NCBI RefSeq assembly: GCF_001949145.1
Contig: NW_019091607.1
Span: 112,220-176,219 of the forward strand
Length of the DNA: 64,000 bases
Direction of reading: 5' to 3'
Source of the DNA: Acanthaster planci
Lineage: Eukaryota > Echinodermata > Asteroidea > Valvatida > Acanthasteridae
Each line of letters begins with the position of its first letter. Position 1 is the stretch's first letter. The notes below the pieces were generated by a model, which made no database searches, was not told the origin of the DNA, and saw nothing but the letters and a program-made list of their open reading frames with translations. Below are positions 23,001 through 33,397 of this stretch, piece by piece. Made by a program: the position numbers and the translations under genes.

Positions 23001-26000
23001 TGCTTGAGTCAAGGATGGGTGGGAAAACTGTAACCGTAACCCAAATCTTTGGACAATGCTTTCAACTCATGAGAAATGATATATGCATAAAACCATGTCT
23101 GAGTCAGTAAGTAATTACAGAGACAATATATAATTTTACTTATCAGCATACAAATTCAGGGATTTTTGCAAAAACCTGTATTTTTGCTGTCCAATTACAG
23201 TTTGTAAATCAAGTGTAATGAATTTTGCTTTATGACTGTACTGTCAATCCTGTTGGAATGTATCAATGATGGAAATGTGCAGAACTGATCCCTACATATG
23301 TAGATATACATGTAGGAGCCCAAAGAGTGGTGCAATATTGCTGACAATGCAAGGAAACTATACTGGGGAATGCCCTCATACTGACACAAGGTACCAGTTA
23401 ATTGATTGTCTGCTGAAAACGGTAAACTACAGAAATACACAGCACTGAGCCCATGGCAGAATGGGCCAGAGATCATAACAGCAAAACTGGGATGTGTAGC
23501 TGGGCAAAAGGGGTGAAAACAAGAAACATTTCTGTTGTGTGATAGGCAAAACTCTGGCTACACATCTGAACTAATGCCTCAACATTCAAAGTAGTCATCA
23601 AACCAGACTGGCCATACATCCTCTGCATATCCCCCACGGGTCACATTTGAATGCATCTTTTCCTTCAAATTACACTGATTCTGGGGAGGACACGATCATC
23701 AAAGCAGTACGCCTGATATCTGGCGATACAATAAGTTTCTGGGGCTGTAAATGTTTAAATTTCCATCAAATATCTTGTTATTTTGGGATCAATTTAAATG
23801 TGACACTGCTCAGAAGTCCACATGGTGTTCCCTCCAACTGTCATCTCTCTTGTCAAGTTAAGCACTGTAAGTTTGAAGTCAGGAATCAAGGAGAATGAAC
23901 CTGCATTCCTGAAGGCATTTATGTAACATGTATTGCCCTAGGTATTATCTTCACCACATGGACAAGATAAATTTCTTAAGGTTGCAAGTTTCAGTAATAA
24001 TCATGGGCAGTCCTTGCTGGAAGTTGGCTTTCCCAAACCAGAACGGATGTATTTTTCACTTCGATTAAGCATGATTTCCCCCCTGAATAATTTCTGAGGA
24101 AGGTACGCTTCACAGTCTGTTATTAAGAAATCTAGGAACAGAGCAACAATTGTGGCTCTGCGCTTTGGGAGCTGGGAGAGACTTGAAGTATTGAGTCAGG
24201 AAAGCTTAGAACAGCTTTACAACAAAAATGACCACATAGCTATATGCAGTACTCATGATTTGTAGTGTCAAAGCCCAAAGTTTTAAACTTTATTACTCTC
24301 ACATTTTCAGGCCTGTAAATACAAATTCCACTTTGCACAGGTCCTGCCAGTGTTAAAGCCTGGCTTTCAGATAACTGTCACTGGATAAGTAAGCTTGGTG
24401 TTTATCACACATATTGTTTTAATGGTGAAATATCCTCAGGTGCTGGATGCATTCGATGAGAAAGCAATGAGGAAAAATGCCTACTTTTCTTCCTGCTGGC
24501 GTGTTTCCTCAGCCGCCTTGTTGGCTCTGAGGTGAGAAATTCTCTGCTCCAGCTCTTGATTAATGCTCTGCTGACTGAGAAACAATATTAAAGATGTAGG
24601 AAGTGATGTCGATAACAAGACTGGAGGGACTAGCCAAATACCTTAGTATAAAAGGAACCTTGCAATAAAGGCACTGGAAAAAGGAAGAAAAGCAAGGAGT
24701 TAAGGACACGTCGGACCTGACAATCTCCTCTTTGTTGAGGCAAACACAATTATAAGTACTTTGTTAATTGGTAGCTCTTTATAGGGAGTGCTAGCGTTGA
24801 ATCCAATCCAATATCTGGGAAAGAAGTGTAGTTGAGAGATACTGAAGTGTTTTCTTAGTAGTGGCTTCTGTTTTCCTTCTTTAACAACTTTCTCACAGCA
24901 AAACTTGCTCGTCTCAGCCTGGTTAGTTGAACACCAATGTAATGGGGCACGCAATTTGCATTCATACATTAAGGGCCAAGGGCAGACCCTAAACTAGATT
25001 TTGGGGAGGGGCAAACTGTTTTCTTGGGGGGGACAGGCAGAAATGTAAGAATTTGTTTAATATGGAGCCTTTTATGGCCCTTTCTCAGGGGTGGGGCTAT
25101 ATTTTGGGGGGTTTTTCACACTTTTGGACGGCAAATGACATAGCCCGAAAAGTGGCATTTTTGTTTTTCAAATAACCATTTTGGGGATCCTTTATCTGGT
25201 TTTATGGCCACTGTTAGCCCCATGAATCTGTCTGGAAGTAGGACCATGTTTTGTGGAGGGGGGCAAAAAAAGTCAGCAATATTTAAAGTAACTTTTCATA
25301 TTCTTTCTGAGGGGTGGGCAGGCCAAATTACGCACTTTCTTCATGGTTTGGTAATGAAGGGAAATGAAATCATGATAGTCCCCAAACTGCCATTCTCTCA
25401 CATTTCACAAACAAAAAGACGAAAAACAAATTGCCCCTTTTTGGGGGAAGCCTGTGGTCCCATTTTCCCCCGTCTGTGGATCTGCCAATAAACCCACTCA
25501 CACATGGATTACTCTTCATGAAAAAACCCACTTAAAGAGTATTTTGAGGCTATGTGGTATCCCCACAAAAGAAAACTACTGGTGACAACTTCAATTGTCT
25601 AATCTGTATCCCTAGGCCATTCAATTGTGTTGTTGTTTACAGTTCAGTGTTTATATTTTAAACAATTTTCAGATGACCCACCTTTCAATGGCTGCTTGGG
25701 ACTGGCTGACCTTATACTGGGCAACCTTCAGTGTGTCTGCCATCTTGCCTTTGGTGTCTGTGGTCTGATTGAATTTACTCAAAGCTAGGCAGGCAATAGA
25801 AAGGATTACGCAACCATTTTTTTCTCTCTCTTCCGAGACATGTGACCTGAAAACTTCCTTTTGTTGGTTGTAGTTACTGTTTACATAAATGAGGCTTGGG
25901 TGACGAAGTGAGTTTCGGCATTAGTTTCAATATTCTGTTCAGGGTCTGACTTCTGATCAAAACTGATGCCAAGTTGAAAGAAGGCACTGTCAGTGACCGT

Positions 26001-27643
26001 GAGGCAACTATTAGAGACATTCCTCCTTATCATAAGATGATTATTTACAATCCACTCTGAAATATCGGGAACCATGTCATGGGAAAGCTGGAAGTACAAC
26101 GGAAATACAATTAATTGGCTTCCCGTTAAGTAATGATTTCTTTCAGTGCATGGATCCAAAACTATCGGGGGGGCAGAAAATTTCTTTATGTAACCTTTTA
26201 TGGCCTGTCTGAGCTGAAAATGAATTTTAAGGTTATTGGACATTTTGAGAAGGAAAGGAAAAGAAATCCTCCAAAAATATCATTTTTCTCTCACTGTATT
26301 TCAAAAAACAACCCCAAATTTTGCTCCTTTCATGTCATCGTTGTCATGTCATCGTTGGCCCCCCTGAATTGGCAATGGGAGTTATCCTGAAACTTGATTA
26401 CCTGCTTCATATCTGCTTTCCAACTTTCTCCTTCTTGACCGTGCTTCTGACAACTTCCTTTCATTCTTTTCCTTTTCTGCGTGGTGGAAATAAAATAATA
26501 AATAAATAAAACCATACAAAAATGAAAAAACAGATCTCGATACCATAGTGGGCCAGATTCTTGAAATCCTTTTCAAATGTTACCAAATTGAATATCAGGG
26601 TTCTTGTTACTAAAAATTAATACTTTTACATGCAATGTAACAGGCTACAGTATTACCTTCATTAGGCCAATGAAATTTGATTTACTGTTTCTTGTGAGGG
26701 GTTTTCAAATTTAACATTTTTTATCCACTTTTCATTATACATTATTTTCTATCATGGAAAAATTATACCCTTTTTCACATGTATAAGACCTATGGCTCCG
26801 TCACTCATGACTGTGAGCTGGTCTGATGCAGTGTTTGACTGTTGGATTGGGGCCCATATGGTTGTTGATTCTGCTAAGTTAAAGTGTCGGTGTAAGAGCG
26901 GGGATAGCGGCCCAACGCTAGGCTGACAAGGTGCCCATGGGCTTTCAGGCTCCAATTTTTTTTGTGTTTTGATGACTGGGAAGTGGGATTGCCAGAACGT
27001 GACTGCCGATGTTGGGAGTTGGATTTTCCATTAAGTTTTGCCTTTTTTCTCAAAAACAATGAAATTTCACGATGCGGGAGCAAAATCACATGCAGTCGCT
27101 GACGACAAACAATAAATCTACTTTTTTTAGCCTTATTGTTGAAAGGGTTTTATTTGAATGTTTGATTGCCAATTTGTTTAAGTCATAGAAACACTGGCTA
27201 TTAGGCAAAAAACAAAACAATTTAGTGTCTCGGAGCCTGTCTTTCTTTTTAAAGTTGGTGAAATTTTCAAAGGTGATGGCTGGATTTTGTGAGTGTGTTA
27301 CTAAATGTTTCTGTTTCTGAAGGACTTGTCCCCAAACCTGTATGCAGGCTTTAAACCTACATTAATATGGCTGATATTTTCTTAGAAACAAACAAAAAGT
27401 CCTAGGTCTAATTCACATTGTAATTTGAATACAGAAACAAAAAATAAAGAAAGAAAAAACTCCAGAAACAAAAAATAAAGAAAGAACTCCCCCTAAAAAA
27501 GATAAATGAAGCTCCTGGGAAAAACTGAAGCAGGCAGAGATGAGAAAATGTTGTTTTTCATTTAGTCTTTTCATACCTTCCTGGAGATCTCTGATGCTGT
27601 TTTTTATGATATCGATGCCAAAACTAGGTGCAGAGTCCTCCAT
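19911..27643 (-). CDS. SYCE1-like coiled-coil protein (synaptonemal complex central element), complete, 8 coding exons
   Basis: SYCE1 bridges SYCP1 ends in the central element of the synaptonemal complex during meiotic prophase. Eight minus-strand exons with GT-AG borders join in one frame: 27577-27643, 26402-26476, 25682-25784, 24485-24574, 22599-22662, 22078-22144, 20116-20242, 19911-20004 (687 nt, 228 residues). The start sits in a good context (GACCATGG). The product is almost entirely charged coiled coil, with no signal peptide or membrane segment. It is colinear with vertebrate SYCE1: the interval from the IRDLQ motif (17-21) to QRISHLR (92-98) has nearly the same length as in human, KLSEAR (30-35) matches DLGEAR, HGKDFY (128-133) matches HKDLWDF, and LFEQEKKAEE (near 200-209) matches LFQEEHRKAEE. 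Coiled coils give false similarity, so the assignment is an inference from ordered motifs. Vertebrate SYCE1 has longer ends. Confidence 0.65.
20116..20242 (-). CDS. SYCE1-like gene exon 7
   Basis: 127 nt, acceptor TGTAG and donor CCTT/GTAAGT. It includes AERLIGLFEALEMVAKKNED. A slightly later in-frame acceptor in the repeated CAGACAGA start is also possible. Confidence 0.65.
21103..21132 (+). other. G-quadruplex-capable G-run in a SYCE1-like intron
   Basis: Four or more runs of at least four G with short linkers (GGGGTGGGGGTAGGGG and a later seven-G run). The gene is on the other strand, so its RNA would carry the C-rich complement; the G4 could form in DNA or in antisense RNA. Confidence 0.5.
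21135..21362. repeat. Tandem duplication, 114-bp unit x2
   Basis: Two adjacent copies start GAAGCAGCAC (21135 and 21249) and share TTATGATGTCCATGG and CAGAGGAGACCCCAT, with several mismatches. The period is a multiple of three but no conserved protein is evident. It lies in the intron between SYCE1-like exons 6 and 7. Confidence 0.8.
22078..22144 (-). CDS. SYCE1-like gene exon 6
   Basis: 67 nt from acceptor TTGCCCAG to donor AAAAG/GTAAAG. It encodes TDQLLQDEVSSVKNEMQSLT, a heptad-type segment. Confidence 0.7.
22599..22662 (-). CDS. SYCE1-like gene exon 5
   Basis: 64 nt from acceptor CGTTGCAG to donor TTTAT/GTGAGT. It encodes ELLEGKLASLADMFHHGKDF plus Y, matching the LEDLMGQHKDLWDF region of SYCE1. 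Confidence 0.7.
24485..24574 (-). CDS. SYCE1-like gene exon 4
   Basis: 90 nt from acceptor TTTCTCAG to donor GAAAA/GTAGGC. It carries NQELEQRISHLR, the best-conserved motif with vertebrate SYCE1. Confidence 0.7.
25682..25784 (-). CDS. SYCE1-like gene exon 3
   Basis: 103 nt from acceptor TGCCTAG to donor AAAG/GTGGGT. It encodes LSKFNQTTDTKGKMADTLK and on to AAIE. A nearer acceptor (25765) would break the frame, so the CTAG acceptor is preferred. Confidence 0.65.
26402..26476 (-). CDS. SYCE1-like gene exon 2
   Basis: 75 nt from acceptor CCACGCAG to donor GCAG/GTAATC. It encodes KEKNERKLSEARSRRRKLES, a basic coiled-coil segment with the SEAR motif. Confidence 0.7.
27577..27643 (-). CDS. SYCE1-like gene exon 1
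   Basis: Start-codon exon: MEDSAPSFGIDIIKNSIRD and on to the donor GAAG/GTATGA, 67 nt, ending in phase 1. The next exon resumes in the matching phase. Confidence 0.7.
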
Positions 27644-29772
27644 GGTCGATCAACTTTGACTCAACTCTCAAGGGCCGATAAAAATGGTCAAACCTGTACA
27701 TAGGCCTTCATGCATAACAACAAAAGGAGAATTACGCCTAGGCTATACAAATTAGGTCATTAGGCCTACATGGAAAGTTTAGAGGAGGATCTGAAAGAAG
27801 ACAAATTCTGGGGAGATTTTCTTTTCATGTAGATGTAGGCCAAGCAAAGTGTTTTCATCATGTAGGCCTAGCAACTGCTCTTTTTAAATGCCAAGTGCTG
27901 GCACCTATCAACTGATCAACTACGGCGAAGAACGTCTTATTTGTCCGAAATCTGGGCGGGAGGAGCCAAAGTCGAGTGGCGGCTGTGCAACTTTAGACAA
28001 GGTGTAAACTTACTAAGCGTATCATTTAAGTCATCAAAAATATTTAACCACTGATAACCCTTTCAAAAACAAAATCACATCTACAGCAACAAACCAACAA
28101 ATTCTTTGAACGAACGCAGGCCTGACCAGAAATCTCACACTTGTAAGTTGTAGTCGTAGGCCTAGTAGGCCTAACTGCTGGTGACAGCAGACGGCGAGCT
28201 CGAGCATCTGGCAAACTTTTGCATATGGCGCGTAACAACCATGTCAATGGTACCCGTGCTGCATTTTTTGAACGAGAAATGTGGGCAGCCAGCTAAAACT
28301 TTTAGTTTCCTAATAGTAATAGAGGGCGTCGTGTCTATAATGAAGAAATACTTGTAATCCCTTCACGTATTTATAACACGTTGTCAGCCTAAGATTACAC
28401 CTCCCAGGCAGAACAAAGGGGGAAATAAGCGTTAATTTGATGTACCTCAGTTTTCATCTGCTCGAGTTTGGTTTATAACTTTAAAAAAAGAAACAAGGAT
28501 TGCAGAATAGTGAATACCTTCATGATGTTCAAAACTAAAGATTGCCCACATGATATTTACCTATGTGCGTCTACTCATTCTGCAATGATAGGCTTACAAA
28601 ACGAATGTTTGATAATGTGGAATTTAATTTTGACTGTTGAGCATACCGCTGCCTTTACTTGAGCAGACTTGGCCTGTATAGCTGCATTTATAAGTTCTGT
28701 TTGCGGACTGATTTCAATTTAAAGTGAAATGTAAATATTACTCAGTCATGAATGATTTTAATCCGGATATAGAGGAAAGTTGAATTATCTCCCTTGATTC
28801 ACAAACAATTGCCTAAGTTCGGCAACCCTCGACTCGAGACTATGGTCCTTGGCCTCTTGTGATGATTTTGTACTTTCACGAGTAACTTCATTGATACGAA
28901 GCCAAGTTAAACCTGGTAATCTGTGAAGAGTTCCTCGAGGACACCATGTCAAAAATCCTTTACTATTGATAAGGAATCCTGGCGAGTGTTCTCAATATAA
29001 AGGTATTATCGATTCAGCCATTTTATCGATTACCATTACCCACTGTTAGAAAAAAGTCCCCCAAAGCGCCTGTGATCAAATTATGCGCAAAATGTCATTT
29101 TTGACGGGGAGAAAACTTGACGTAAGCCTATATGGAGGTTCTCCCTACTCATGTCTAGATTCGAGAGCCCCCTAGAGGCTTCTCCTTGTCTGGATTTAAT
29201 ACCCGTTCGAATGTGATGTTACTCAACGTGCTTTATTTTTCGGGTCGAAAACACAAACTACTCCGTTTATGTGCAAATGGATTCCATCGATACGAATCAA
29301 AAATACATCAAGCTGTCATAATGCAAGTGAAAACTACAGATCAGCTCCTAGCACGTCATTCAAGGGGGATGGCGCCCCATATCCCACTACTTTTTGACCC
29401 CCAACTTTTTTGAGAAAAAAATCAAGCATTATGACAAATTTTCGGACTTCCCAACAACTAGGATGTATTCAGCAACACTCAAAAAGGGAGAACGGTTGTT
29501 TCAAAGTCCATAAATACGCGTTTTGGTGCCATGAGATTCGACAGGAGTCGTATGGTGTCGGCACACACCGCCCCCCGCTTTTCAGTTTCCACCAGCCCTC
29601 ACAATCCCACATTTAATTCCACCAAATCCTGGCTCAAAATGTACGCCAGTGCTTTCTACACACACAACAGTAACTCTGAAGTGCAATGACACTTTGGCCT
29701 TGGTTTGAAAGAACGAAACCACATTTCCAAAAGCAAAGCCGAACTGATATATCACAGTGAATATAGGCCCTA
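27644..29772. other. Upstream region of the SYCE1-like gene, no recognised gene
   Basis: This should hold the promoter and 5' UTR of the minus-strand gene. I see no clear TATA box near its start. Short ORFs are of chance size. Several AGGCCTA words occur, as elsewhere in the window. Confidence 0.4.
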
Positions 29773-29781
29773 GTGGCAGAA

Positions 29782-30301
29782 TTCGCTCGCGGAGTCACCC
29801 AGCGCCAAGCGCTGATGGCCTTGCACAGATGTTAGTGAAGCCTTAAATACGTCACAGAGGTCACTTTAACGACACGCAGAGCATCGTGGGTAAATTTCTG
29901 CCTGTAGCACGAGCTCGCTCAATGCGTTACACATGCGGCGGTTATCAATTCGATATTTTTCTTTTTCTTCCTCATTGCTGAAAATATTCTCACAGCACTT
30001 TATTCGTTAATCCAAAATTGATTAAATTTGAAATGCATGTATATGGCCAAAAGACACATGATCAGTGATATGCTTAGTGATGAGGAGATAAATTACCACG
30101 CGGTAATTATATAAAGGCTATGTTGTTATCATATTGCCGACACTTTGCCCGTGCTAAAGCAGTACCATTTGCAAACAAAAAACTTTCAATTTACGCTTTG
30201 CTAACAGGAAGTGCTAACCTCGCGGTCAAAGGTAGCGCACAATGTAGCCAATAACAGTGCAAAGCCATCAGCCCTTCCCAGCGCCCTTGGCGACGAGCGA
30301 A
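29782..30301. mobile_element. Mutator-like non-autonomous element (MITE), 520 bp, with perfect 9-bp target duplication
   Basis: The termini TTCGCTCG and CGAGCGAA are inverted, and the similarity continues inward for about 45 bp (GCTGATGGCCTTGCAC on the left against its near complement on the right). Immediately outside both ends is the direct repeat GTGGCAGAA (29773-29781 and 30302-30310), 9 bp and identical. A 9-bp duplication with long terminal inverted repeats fits the Mutator/MULE group. There is no transposase frame. Confidence 0.7.
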
Positions 30302-30435
30302 GTGGCAGAACACAATGAAGTACAGATTTCAAGTGCAAAGTGAAGGTGGGAAGTTATAGATTAATTTGATGTAGACACCATTAAAGCGGTGGCACCATAC
30401 TTGTACACGACACACATACACACATTCATCAGTTG

Positions 30436-30550
30436 ATGTGCGCGGGCATTTAGCAAAATAACAATGCTCTACAGTCGAAGAGTAACGCACGCGTACCACT
30501 TGTCCATGAGCGTTATGCCACTGCAGTAAGCATGGAGACTAATTCTGGTT
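30436..30550. repeat. Dispersed repeat, copy 1 (second copy at 61908-62024)
   Basis: About 115 bp align with 61908-62024 through shared blocks such as GTCGAAGAG, CGCGTACC, TGTCCA and GCAGTAA, at roughly 70-75% identity. The orientation is the same. The family is unknown to me. Confidence 0.6.
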
Positions 30551-32953
30551 AAAAAGGGGAACTTGGGACGGCAAATGCATTAGGCCTATATTATCATCAA
30601 ATATAATTCTTCTGCTATCCCGAGTAAATTATTTAAATTTATTAATGTAAAATCAGGATGACGAAAAGGAGCCCCGAATCGGGCCAAGAGAGGCTACAGT
30701 CTTCCTGGCAACATTGAGACTCCTTTGGTGGGAACAGTGGCTGGGAACTGAACTTCGCTGGTTCAGGAACGACTACGAAATGCACGCGTTGCGGTCGCAT
30801 CACTACCAACAAAACTAACATTCCCACTAACATGGCTTTTTTTCAACCGACGAGGGGGTGCTTCTTATTAAAATGATAACGAGAATGAAACGAGATGATG
30901 ACAATACATTTATATAATTGAAACAATAAGAACTATGCTATAAAAAAACTCCCCAATCCAGTTTTATCTCACTGTTGCCTCTATAGCCACAAATTCATCC
31001 TATGCACTCTTTGAAAAATATTTTGCCATATGAAACGTGCGAATAAAACCGTCACTCTAAGTGCTTGTACCTTTTGGATAGAAAAGTGCAGCCGACGACA
31101 AAAAGTGCAAATCTCGAGTGCCTAAGCAACGTCATGCACCTTCAAACTGTTCGGATATTCACTGATCATTTTCCATTGAATAACTCTGGAGAGCAAGGCT
31201 GTGAAAATACTCCGATGTCTCGTGAAGGAGATTTTTTTGTTTACTTATTTACACGCACATCAGGCAGGTAATGCATGCAAAGCAGTTTAATACTTCACAG
31301 GTGATGACAGCCACTGACGAGGTGCATGGAGAATTCCTCTCAGAAGAAAACACACATTGCTGTTAAATATTTGGGTTTTACTATGGCACCTCTCTTCATC
31401 CGGCCGTTAAAGTTTCCCGTTTTCCGGGGAAGCAAGGTGAGTTGGAGCTTGCCGTAAGGGTGGCGGCGTATCCGGTTGCTTACGCTTCAGTTTCGGGAAT
31501 CTCTCCCCCCCCTTCCAACCCATCAACCAGTAACGCTTCGAGGCCAAATGATTAGGTATTTTATTGCGTTCACAGAAGAGTAGGCTGCTGCAAGTTGAGA
31601 CGAAACATGGCCGTGGAACAGAGCAAAGATAGAACAGTATAATATAGCAGAAAGTTTGAAGATGTAGGACAAACCTTGTGGGTACTCCACGGGTTCGAGG
31701 TGGACTTTTGCCAGATTTTTCCTACTCTCATTTCTGAGCCGGGGGGGGGTGGCACATATGGGGCACAGACCTCGAGTGGGCATGAGTGCCCCCTTAGTTA
31801 CGCCCCTGCTTGTGTCCCAAGTAAAGCGAAATTGCGATGCAGATGTGAAATGTGTGAAATGAAATTCCATCTCTCTTATCGTTATGCAGTGACAATGAGA
31901 AATAAGAAACGACGAAACTGACCTGTTATGACCCCTGGCACTGGCGCTGCCCGCCCGGATTAGAAACTGGAGATTTCCATGATGTCAAAAAAGACTCATT
32001 ATTCAGTGAAGGGAACTTTCCTCAGTGCGACGGATCAACTGCAATTTCTGTATCTCGTTAACAATGGGGGGGGGTGCGTTGTCTTTTCAGGAAGTGACTG
32101 CCGAGATGGGTTTGACGACCGGTCACACTGTCCACTGAAATAGAAGAACACGTTCTGACGAGTGCATAAATAAATAATGTCTCCTTCAGCTGTTCTGTGA
32201 ATTCCATCCCTGTCTTGAAAATTCTACAGACTTTTGCCCTATTCTCTGCGGTGCACGAAATTATTATGGTGTAGGGACGTGAAGTTGGGGTGACGCATCG
32301 ACGAAAAACAAAATGGGGGAAGCATCATGGTCAATCTACCCCTGTAAAGGAGAATCACTCGGGGAGGATTAATATAAAAAATTCCCACATACTAATTTTG
32401 GATTCCCCTTTTATTGGTAGGAGGGAAATCCAATAATTGAGTTGCAAAATGTGGAAAGCACGTTTGCATTAGGAAGAGTGATCCTTTATCAAAGCTTCTA
32501 TGTAGAACTTACATCAAAGGGTGATATCATCTTGTGGTGACCACTTTTCGCTATGGATCTAAAGTTCGCCTTCGGCCTCGACAGCATTTGCAAGGAAGGA
32601 GAGTGTTTTTCTGCTGTCAGTGTTATTCCGGTTTCTCATTTTGCAATTCATTTTCCCTCCTGCAGTCATAGCTGCCAATCACACATTCCAATATCAAACC
32701 AGAACATCTTTATATTTCCGACAAACTGATGACTTGTGGTGAACTTCATTTGCACAATAATGTAGATTGCTCTTTTTCCCCCCAAAGGCCCAGTCAAGGC
32801 AGAACGATTGTCGTTTAAAGAGAATCATGTTTCTACTCTTTTATCATCATGTTTTGATTTTTCTCGTGTGTGATTTCTACATTTGGGCCAGATTATCCAA
32901 CGTATGGGTACAGAACCGTCTGTTTGCTGATAGGGACCATGAAATTCAGGAGC
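30551..32953. other. Intergenic stretch with no recognised gene
   Basis: The frame at 31523-31870 (-) spans a G-run and repeat-like text (GCGTAACTAAGGGGGCACTC) and looks like transposon debris. A 63-codon minus-strand frame at 30642-30833 has hydrophobic ends but no recognisable motif. Nothing else stands out. Confidence 0.4.
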
Positions 32954-32961
32954 CTATCAAG

Positions 32962-33389
32962 CAGTGTTGTAGTCGAGTACTTTCCGAGTACTAACATTCT
33001 CTGCAAAATACTGAACTGGGTAAGAGGGAATAAAGCCAGAGTGCACAGGCATTTGATGGTAAATGTGCAGAGGTAAGATTACAAAATAAATGTTAGACTT
33101 CAGACACTCCCAGTTGTGTAAAATTTAAGCTTTTAGGAGAAAAGTTCTCGGAAAGTACTCGACTGAGACCGAGACTTTTGTCCTAAAAAGTTAATTTTAA
33201 TCAAACAGTGATGGTCTGAAGTCATTGTGTTACTTTGTAATCTTACCTTTATGCATGTACCANNNNNNNNNNNNNNNNNNNNNNNNNNNNNNNNNNNNNN
33301 NNNNNNNNNNNNNNNNNNNNNNNNNNNNNNNNNNNNNNNNNNNNNNNNNNNNNNNNNTGGTTCTCAAAAATTATTCGACTACATCACTG
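32962..33389. mobile_element. hAT-like MITE with perfect 8-bp target duplication; contains the second assembly gap
   Basis: The ends are CAGTGTTGTAGTCGA and the complement of CAGTGATGTAGTCGA, one mismatch in 15. Identical 8-bp direct repeats CTATCAAG flank it (32954-32961 and 33390-33397). An internal inverted repeat (about 33072-33108 against 33214-33250) forms a second stem. There is no transposase frame. The 95-base gap sits inside this element, which explains the assembly failure. Confidence 0.8.
33263..33357. other. Assembly gap (95 Ns) within the hAT-like MITE
   Basis: The run of N is bracketed by element sequence on both sides, so it probably hides more of the same palindromic element. 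Confidence 0.97.
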
Positions 33390-33397
33390 CTATCAAG

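Noticed and set aside
31523-31870. 115-codon frame (-)
   Set aside because: It overlaps a G-run and repeat-like text and has no protein family features.
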